A DNA stretch of 64,000 nucleotides from Daedaleopsis sinensis (lineage: Eukaryota > Basidiomycota > Agaricomycetes > Polyporales > Polyporaceae), in assembly GCA_033807695.1 (NCBI GenBank), contig CM066309.1:1054001-1118000 (forward strand). Direction: 5' to 3'. The notes beneath the pieces were generated by a model that worked only from the letters and a program-made list of their open reading frames with translations, was not told the origin of the DNA and made no database searches. The translations under genes were made by a program, and so were the position numbers. Position 1 is the stretch's first letter. Every line of letters begins with the position of its first letter. This document shows, piece by piece, positions 62,061 to 64,000 of this stretch.

Positions 62061-64000
62061 GTGACAAGCTCAAGCCTCAGTGGGTCCGAGGAGTCGTGAG
62101 CGTGACGGCTACCTCCCGGCCCGAAACGCCCGTGTAACGCTCATGGCTGAATTTTCGGTAGACGCCTTGCTGTCGGCTTTGCGCACCTTCAGCTACCTTC
62201 AGCTACCTGGACTCATTCAGCTCTCTCCATCAACCACGACGCTGATTCTGCCATGTCGCCTGCTACGTCCGCTAAGACAAAGGGAAGCAAGAAGCGGCCT
62301 GCGCCTTCTCAAGCAGGACCCAAAGTGAAGAAAGCGCACCTCGACAAGTCTGTCGAGCCCAAGGGGAAGAAGCGGAGTCAGCCTGTTACCATTACCGCCC
62401 CTGAAGACAGTGGAGACACCTCGGAGGGATCTTCTTCAGACGATATCGAGGGAAGTGACTTGGAGGATGAGGTCGGCGACGCGGTGGAAGCGACAGAAGG
62501 GGCTAAAAAGGATCCCAATGGTTCGCATCTCATCATTGCATCTCTAGCATTCCCCCGCTGACATGCAGCAGCTGCCCGCGAGTCGCACAAGGCACAACGT
62601 GCTCTTCTCGAGCAACGAAAAGCAGCCAAGCCCCACTCTGCCCTCCTCACCGACGCCAAGAGTGCGTGGACCCTCGCACGCCAGAAGAACATCTCAAAAT
62701 CGGAACGCGCGAAGCACATACATGCCCTCATGGATATCATACGCGGCAAAGTCAAAGACATTGTGTGCAAACACGACGCGAGCCGGATCGTCCAGACCGT
62801 GGTCAAGTGGGGTGGGCCGAAGGAGCGCAACGAGATCGCGGAGGAGCTCAAGGGCAAGTACCGGGAGCTTGCTCAGAGCAAGTACTCGAAGGTACGTACT
62901 CCTACCTCCGCTCGCGGTTGCTTCCGACTATCTCACCCATCTCTGTCCTCGTTCTCTCGTGCGATACACGCAGTTCCTCGTCACGAAGCTCATCCGCTTC
63001 TGTCCCTCGTACCGGCCTATCATCCTTCGCGAATTCCAGGGCCACGTCCTCAAGCTTCTCCTGCATCGCGAGGCGTCCGGCGTGCTAGCTGATGCTTTCG
63101 AGCTCTACACGAATGCATACGAACGCTCGATTCTGCTGCGGGATTTCTACGGCAAGGAGGCGAGCCTGTTCACTGTAACCGCTGGGAGCGAAGAGGAGAA
63201 GGAGCGCTCCAAGCGAGGACTGCGGGGGCTCATGGAAGGACTGGAAGGCGATAGGCGGAAACGGGTTTTGGCTTCGCTGCACGAGAATCTTGTGACAATG
63301 TGAGTCTTGTCGTCTTGCCCTGGCCCACTTCGACTTGGGATTTCCACCTTACAAGGAACCAGTTACAACAATCCCGACAAGGGTGCTGTTGCACACGCCA
63401 TAGTCCATCGTGCTCTGTGGGAGTATCTGGCCGCTGTCGCAGAGTTGGAGGACCAGGCCGAGGCCGAGAAGGTTCGACGAGGATTGTTCGAGACGTAAGT
63501 GGTGCCTCCGTGATGGTTTAGATCTGCCTCTTACTGTCCACAGCTGTGAAGACGTACTGGCCGAGATGGTTCACACGAAAGATGGCAGTCGTGTTGTGCG
63601 TGAGTTCATTGCGTGGGGTACCGCAAAGGTGAGAGAGTTCTCGATCTGCCCAATGGCCTCGTACTCATTCTTGTGTCATGGCGGCTCCGGACGCGGCGGC
63701 AGCGGTGGCCGGGCGGTGATGTCCGTGATGGCGACGGATTGCCAACCAGAGAAATAAAGTGGGAGATAGGGTGTTTCCAAGGGCATATAGGTGTTTCCAA
63801 GGGCATATAGGTGTCGAGGGGTGGGGCAGGATATGGTGGGGGCGGGGCAGGATATGGTGGGGGCGGGCACTGGGGAGACGGGCGCAGACAGTCGCTGTAC
63901 GTAGCAGGAAATATATTTTGTTGGCTACGTGTACATCGAGTGCGGCGCGGGACCAGGAGGAGGAGAGGGAGGAGGCGGAGACTCGCAGGGGAGGGAGAGA
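62020..64000 (+). repeat. Tandem duplication block C, copy 2 (runs off the window)
   Basis: Repeats 51801-53690. After the PUF6 stop it contains two small local duplications (gtgtttccaagggcatatag at about 63770-63812 and ggggcaggatatggtggggg at about 63823-63860) absent from copy 1, then matches again to the last base. Confidence 0.95.
62253..63757 (+). CDS. PUF6: Truncated Pumilio-family protein PUF6/PUM3, copy 2
   Basis: Same exon structure and length as the copy at 52031-53535 (420 codons before stop), with no indel in the reading frame. It ends at the same truncation point: the Puf repeat GSRVVREFIAWGTAK, then the same read-through tail and TAA. Substitutions relative to copy 1 are few and mostly silent or intronic (for example the D-L-E-D codons, and C/G at the last base before NM). 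Whether either copy is expressed cannot be told. Confidence 0.8.

Overview
The window is nuclear DNA of a filamentous basidiomycete, most likely an Agaricomycete wood or litter decayer. The reasons are many short GT-AG introns of about 50-100 bases in almost every gene, a fused five-domain AROM gene, two DUF6533 membrane proteins, fungal HNH-type nuclease proteins, a copper radical oxidase, a GH71 alpha-1,3-glucanase and an oligopeptide transporter. I cannot name the species. No tRNA, rRNA, CRISPR or bacterial-type feature was seen. Coordinates of spliced genes run from start codon to stop codon; exon sums were checked to be divisible by three wherever I state a protein length.

Layout. 1-911: 3' end of an oligopeptide transporter (+). 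1158-5420: ribosome-biogenesis factor UTP22 (-). 7155-8934: DUF6533 membrane protein (+). 9710-10681: small P-loop kinase-like protein (+). 11039-17697: first copy of a segmental duplication, carrying a polyQ gene, a Cys-rich gene, a damaged HNH gene and IES6. 17791-22860: ARO1, head to head with IES6. 23088-25166: macro-domain protein and a short-chain dehydrogenase (-). 26705-28650: second DUF6533 gene (-). 29998-31297: alpha/beta hydrolase (-). 33027-35482: membrane-anchored copper radical oxidase (-). 39435-41153: LanC-like protein (+). 41632-43781: GH71 mutanase (+). 43917-51940: second copy of the segmental duplication, with another polyQ gene, two HNH genes and a frameshifted IES6. 52031-64000: two nearly identical 3'-truncated PUF6 genes about 10.2 kb apart, with a TUP1 exon fragment and GC-rich repeat-laden DNA between them.

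The left two thirds is mostly ordinary housekeeping and secretory/degradative content: ribosome assembly, aromatic amino-acid synthesis, chromatin remodelling and polysaccharide or lignin-related oxidation. The most unusual part is the duplicated block. Its two flanks (A: polyQ gene side; B: IES6 side) are conserved between copies. The centre (13.1-15.6 kb versus 45.8-49.9 kb) is different in each copy, yet both centres hold HNH-family nuclease genes. The right third looks like a graveyard of captured host-gene fragments (IES6 5' end, PUF6 5' half, TUP1 WD40 exon).
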